This document shows, in pieces, positions 20,400 through 21,100 of a DNA stretch of 21,100 nucleotides; position 1 is the stretch's first letter, and every line of letters starts with the position of its first letter. The stretch is from contig JACZWN010000031.1 of assembly GCA_022572105.1 (NCBI GenBank), positions 1-21,100 of the forward strand, written 5' to 3'. This stretch comes from Pseudomonadota bacterium (lineage in GTDB: Bacteria; Pseudomonadota; Alphaproteobacteria; Kiloniellales; J153). Under the pieces are notes generated by a model, which was given only the letters and a program-made list of their open reading frames with translations, was not told the DNA's origin and made no database searches. The position numbers were made by a program, and so were the translations under genes.

Positions 20400-21100
20400 A
20401 TGGCGGTTGGCGCTCACCGTCAACGCGGCCGGACTTTCGGACCGGCGAGGCCGCGCGAGCGGAAGGTGAAGCGAGGCGGGCGGCGCGCCGCCCTGCTCGG
20501 CTCGATCTGCGCCGGGGTTTTGCTGGTCGGCGTCGCCGCGCCGGCGGCGGCGCAGCAGACCGTGATCATCGGCGGCGGCGTGCCCGTCATCGGCCGCGGC
20601 GGCGGCGGCGTGATCATCAACAACGAAGTCCTCGACAGTCTGGGCCCCGCGGCGCCGGTGCCGGCACTACCGTACCAGGCGCCGGCGGCCTTGCCGGCGA
20701 TACCCGGCGCGCCGGGTATCGCCTATCGGCAACCGAATACGGGGTTGCTGATGGTCACCCGGCCCGGGTCCCTCCTGTTCCCGCCGCCCGTGTTCCCCAA
20801 GAGCAGGGTGATGGTCCGGACGCCTGCGGCGCCTAGCCTGGCGCAGGCGCCGCGAATAGCGGCCGCGGCGCCGAAGCTGCAATCGCGTCTCCTGGTCCCG
20901 CCGGCGCCCAAAGCCGCGGAGCCCGCCGTCGAAGCTCCGCTCCCGCCGCCGCCCAAGATGGAGCCCGCGCCGATCGAGCCCGTGACCGAGAAGCCGGTGG
21001 CGGCGCCCGAGCCGCCGCCCCAACCCGCGCAGGCGGAGCCGGCACCGAAGCCGACGTCGCCCGCGCCGGCGCCGAAGGTCGCCAAGGCGGAGCCCGCGCC
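20400..21100 (+). CDS. Pro/Ala-rich exported protein, N-terminal part only
   Basis: An ATG at 20400 with GGGGGA 3 bases upstream opens a frame that has no stop before the window edge (233 codons). The product has a basic N-terminus, a signal peptide (RRAALLGSICAGVLLVGV, cleavage near APAAAQ-QTVII), a Gly/Val/Ile-rich patch (TVIIGGGVPVIGRGGGGVII) and then a long Pro/Ala/Lys/Glu-rich region with runs such as PLPPPPKMEP and PEPPPQPAQ. In related genomes such proteins often end in an OmpA-like peptidoglycan-binding domain, but that end is outside, so this is inference. The polyproline runs make it a likely EF-P client, and efp lies two genes upstream. I do not assign a symbol. Confidence 0.75.
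   Translation, partial: MAVGAHRQRGRTFGPARPRERKVKRGGRRAALLGSICAGVLLVGVAAPAAAQQTVIIGGGVPVIGRGGGGVIINNEVLDSLGPAAPVPALPYQAPAALPAIPGAPGIAYRQPNTGLLMVTRPGSLLFPPPVFPKSRVMVRTPAAPSLAQAPRIAAAAPKLQSRLLVPPAPKAAEPAVEAPLPPPPKMEPAPIEPVTEKPVAAPEPPPQPAQAEPAPKPTSPAPAPKVAKAEPA

Noticed and set aside
1..21100. Transposase, integrase, tRNA, rRNA or phage genes
   Set aside because: No frame showed such motifs, and no cloverleaf or tRNA-end attachment site was seen near the 17876-18209 scar.

Overview
The window is GC-rich Gram-negative DNA. Tol-Pal envelope genes, SuhB, ZapA with a coiled-coil partner, and the linked order yebC-ruvCAB-ybgC-tolQRAB-pal-cpoB all point to an alphaproteobacterium, probably of the Rhodospirillales type. 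The order is an inference from gene content and synteny; no rRNA or phylogenetic marker was compared. Almost all of the window is ordinary housekeeping DNA with little intergenic space.

Layout. (1) Positions 1-8927, minus strand: one long tight cluster read right to left, yebC, ruvC, ruvA, ruvB, ybgC, tolQ, tolR, tolA, tolB, pal, cpoB/ybgF, and then the first codons of a further gene (probably tilS by synteny). Junctions are 4-base stop/start overlaps or short gaps. It combines Holliday-junction processing with the Tol-Pal machine that constricts the outer membrane at division. A second promoter for pal seems to lie in the end of tolB. (2) 8928-9600: a mostly empty spacer and a small plus-strand hypothetical gene. 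(3) 9601-11965, minus strand: a zauP-like coiled-coil gene, zapA, a 6S RNA gene found here from structure and synteny, fthC (5-formyl-THF cyclo-ligase) and a YmdB-family metallophosphoesterase. (4) 12228-16445, plus strand: tkt, class I fba and gap, a central-carbon cluster without pgk. (5) 16446-18209: a less GC-rich MFS transporter gene, followed by a small graveyard: a remnant of the metH 3' end (minus strand) abutting a 5'-truncated ccdB toxin gene (plus strand). (6) 18275-21100, plus strand: a conserved-looking hypothetical gene with a perfect TATAAT placed for leaderless transcription, efp, suhB, and the start of a Pro-rich exported protein that runs off the window.

The most interesting points are small and unusual. 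suhB appears to begin at an ATA codon with an ideally spaced Shine-Dalgarno. efp has a 17-bp duplication of its own start that creates a six-codon upstream ORF ending on the efp start codon. RuvC has Leu where E. coli has the junction-stacking Phe69. There is a metH/ccdB scar next to a probable transferred transporter gene. An 11-bp-phased direct repeat abuts the putative tkt -35 element. I did not find a large undescribed system; I see no CRISPR array, phage, transposase, rRNA or tRNA.
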